From an uncultured Clostridia bacterium (GTDB taxonomy: Bacteria; Bacillota; Clostridia; Christensenellales; Borkfalkiaceae), in contig CAMOVY010000074.1 in assembly GCA_946627905.1 (NCBI GenBank), positions 1-5,532 of the forward strand: a DNA stretch of 5,532 nucleotides. Reading direction: 5' to 3'. This document shows positions 4,704 through 5,532 of this stretch, piece by piece. The first letter of the stretch is position 1. Each line of letters starts with the position of its first letter. The translations under genes and the position numbers were made by a program. The notes below the pieces were generated by a model. It did no database searches. It worked only from the letters and a program-made list of their open reading frames with translations, and was not told the origin of the DNA.

Positions 4704-5532
4704 ATGTCAATCGTTGCAATGAATAAAATAAAACTTATGGGAATTAACGCCCATAAGGAAAAAATACTTAACGCGCTTTACAAAACGGGGTGCGTGGAAC
4801 TGTCGGAAACGGAAGAGTTTACCGACACTTTCCGTGTACCTGCGGATGACCGCGCAGGCGAACTTTCCGCAAAGCACGACGCTGTGGGGCGCACTATCGA
4901 CTTTTATAACGAAGTTATAGAAAAATCCAAGGATAAACAGTATTATCCCAAAGTCTCGGAGAACGGTAAAAATTTATTTATTTCTTACGATGAGTTTATA
5001 CGTGCGCCTGAAAAAGCGTCCATAGCGGATAAAGAAACGGAAAGGGCGCGCGGATTTATGGAACGGCTTTCGCAAATTAAAGCGGAGCGCACAAAACTTA
5101 TAAACCTTAGCGCCAACTTGTCGCCGTATTTATCCGTTGACGGCAAATTCAGCGATTTTTGCGACACTAAAAACACAAAAGCCTTTTTCGGAACGGTTAA
5201 AAAAGACAGCGTTGCGGCAATCGCCGAAAAACTTTCGGAACTTGACGCGACCGAACTTAACGTGCTTTCTGACGAACAAATCGCGGTTATTTTGATAGTT
5301 TCTTATAACGATTACGCCGCTTTTGTACTCGAGATTTTAACGGAGTACGAGTTTGCGCCGTGCCCCTATAAATTCGACTGTTCGGCAAAGGCAAAACTTG
5401 CGGAAATAAACGCCGAACTTACGGATTTAGACCTAAAAGAAGAGGCGATATATAAAACCGTATGCGAAAACGCGGGCGTAATAAAAGCCCTTAAAATTCT
5501 TTACGATTATTACGGTTTTTCGCTTGAAAAGG
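4704..5532 (+). CDS. ntpI: V-type ATP synthase/ATPase subunit I, N-terminal part (partial)
   Basis: The frame is open for 276 codons and leaves the window without a stop; family members are about 600-660 aa. Subunit I (equivalent to eukaryotic subunit a) joins the peripheral stalks to the membrane rotor and provides the ion half-channels. Only the cytoplasmic N-terminal domain is visible; the membrane domain lies beyond the edge. It begins MSIVAMNKIKLMGI, the usual start, followed by a helix and the GCVEL strand (30-34). Charged helices at about 104-135 and 229-250 match the coiled-coil arms, and FFGTVKKDSVAAIAEKL (161-177) and a YxDYxxxVxEIL-type helix (201-211) match the two distal-lobe folds. 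It starts one base after the ntpF stop (TGATATG) without an evident ribosome binding site, implying translational coupling. The coupled ion, H+ or Na+, cannot be judged from this part. Confidence 0.93.
   Translation, partial: MSIVAMNKIKLMGINAHKEKILNALYKTGCVELSETEEFTDTFRVPADDRAGELSAKHDAVGRTIDFYNEVIEKSKDKQYYPKVSENGKNLFISYDEFIRAPEKASIADKETERARGFMERLSQIKAERTKLINLSANLSPYLSVDGKFSDFCDTKNTKAFFGTVKKDSVAAIAEKLSELDATELNVLSDEQIAVILIVSYNDYAAFVLEILTEYEFAPCPYKFDCSAKAKLAEINAELTDLDLKEEAIYKTVCENAGVIKALKILYDYYGFSLEK

Overview
The window looks like ordinary chromosomal housekeeping DNA from a low- to mid-GC Firmicutes bacterium, most likely an uncultured anaerobic member of the Clostridia. This rests on the adjacent gyrB-gyrA pair with Firmicutes-like sequence, a V/A-type ATPase (ntp) operon beginning with a small coiled-coil subunit and subunit I, CCA-encoding tRNA genes, and the tRNA order. 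The exact taxon cannot be fixed from the sequence alone.

Left part (1-3568, + strand): the 3' end of gyrB, complete gyrA 15 bp downstream behind a good ribosome binding site, then an MgtC/SapB-family membrane protein only 25 bp after gyrA. The three genes look like one transcription unit, closed by a strong 15-bp-stem terminator at 3531-3568 that is symmetric enough to work in both directions.

Middle part (3569-4212): a convergent intergenic region packed with inverted repeats, including an 11-bp perfect hairpin not obviously needed as a terminator. A minus-strand tRNA operon follows, transcribed Val(TAC)-Gly(GCC)-Cys(GCA)-Leu(TAA)-Thr(GGT). It has a good sigma-70-type promoter at 4184-4212 (extended -10, 17-bp spacer, A-tracts upstream) and its own terminator at 3638-3666. 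The tRNA-Cys gene has C instead of the nearly invariant U at position 55 plus a mismatched anticodon-stem base pair; tRNA-Leu has an A-C mismatch in the acceptor stem.

Right part (4213-5532, + strand): an AT-rich divergent promoter region, then a consensus-like promoter (4335-4364) with a 12-bp perfect palindrome over the expected start site. It drives a V-type ATPase operon: a 102-aa peripheral-stalk coiled-coil subunit (ntpF-like) and, one base later, ntpI, whose N-terminal cytoplasmic domain fills the rest of the window and runs off the edge.

I found no CRISPR array, transposase, phage gene, toxin-antitoxin pair or defence gene, and no clearly novel multi-gene system. The points most worth a second look are the unusual tRNA-Cys, the palindromic candidate operator of the ATPase operon, the cluster of inverted repeats between the convergent units, and the coupling of mgtC to the gyrase genes.
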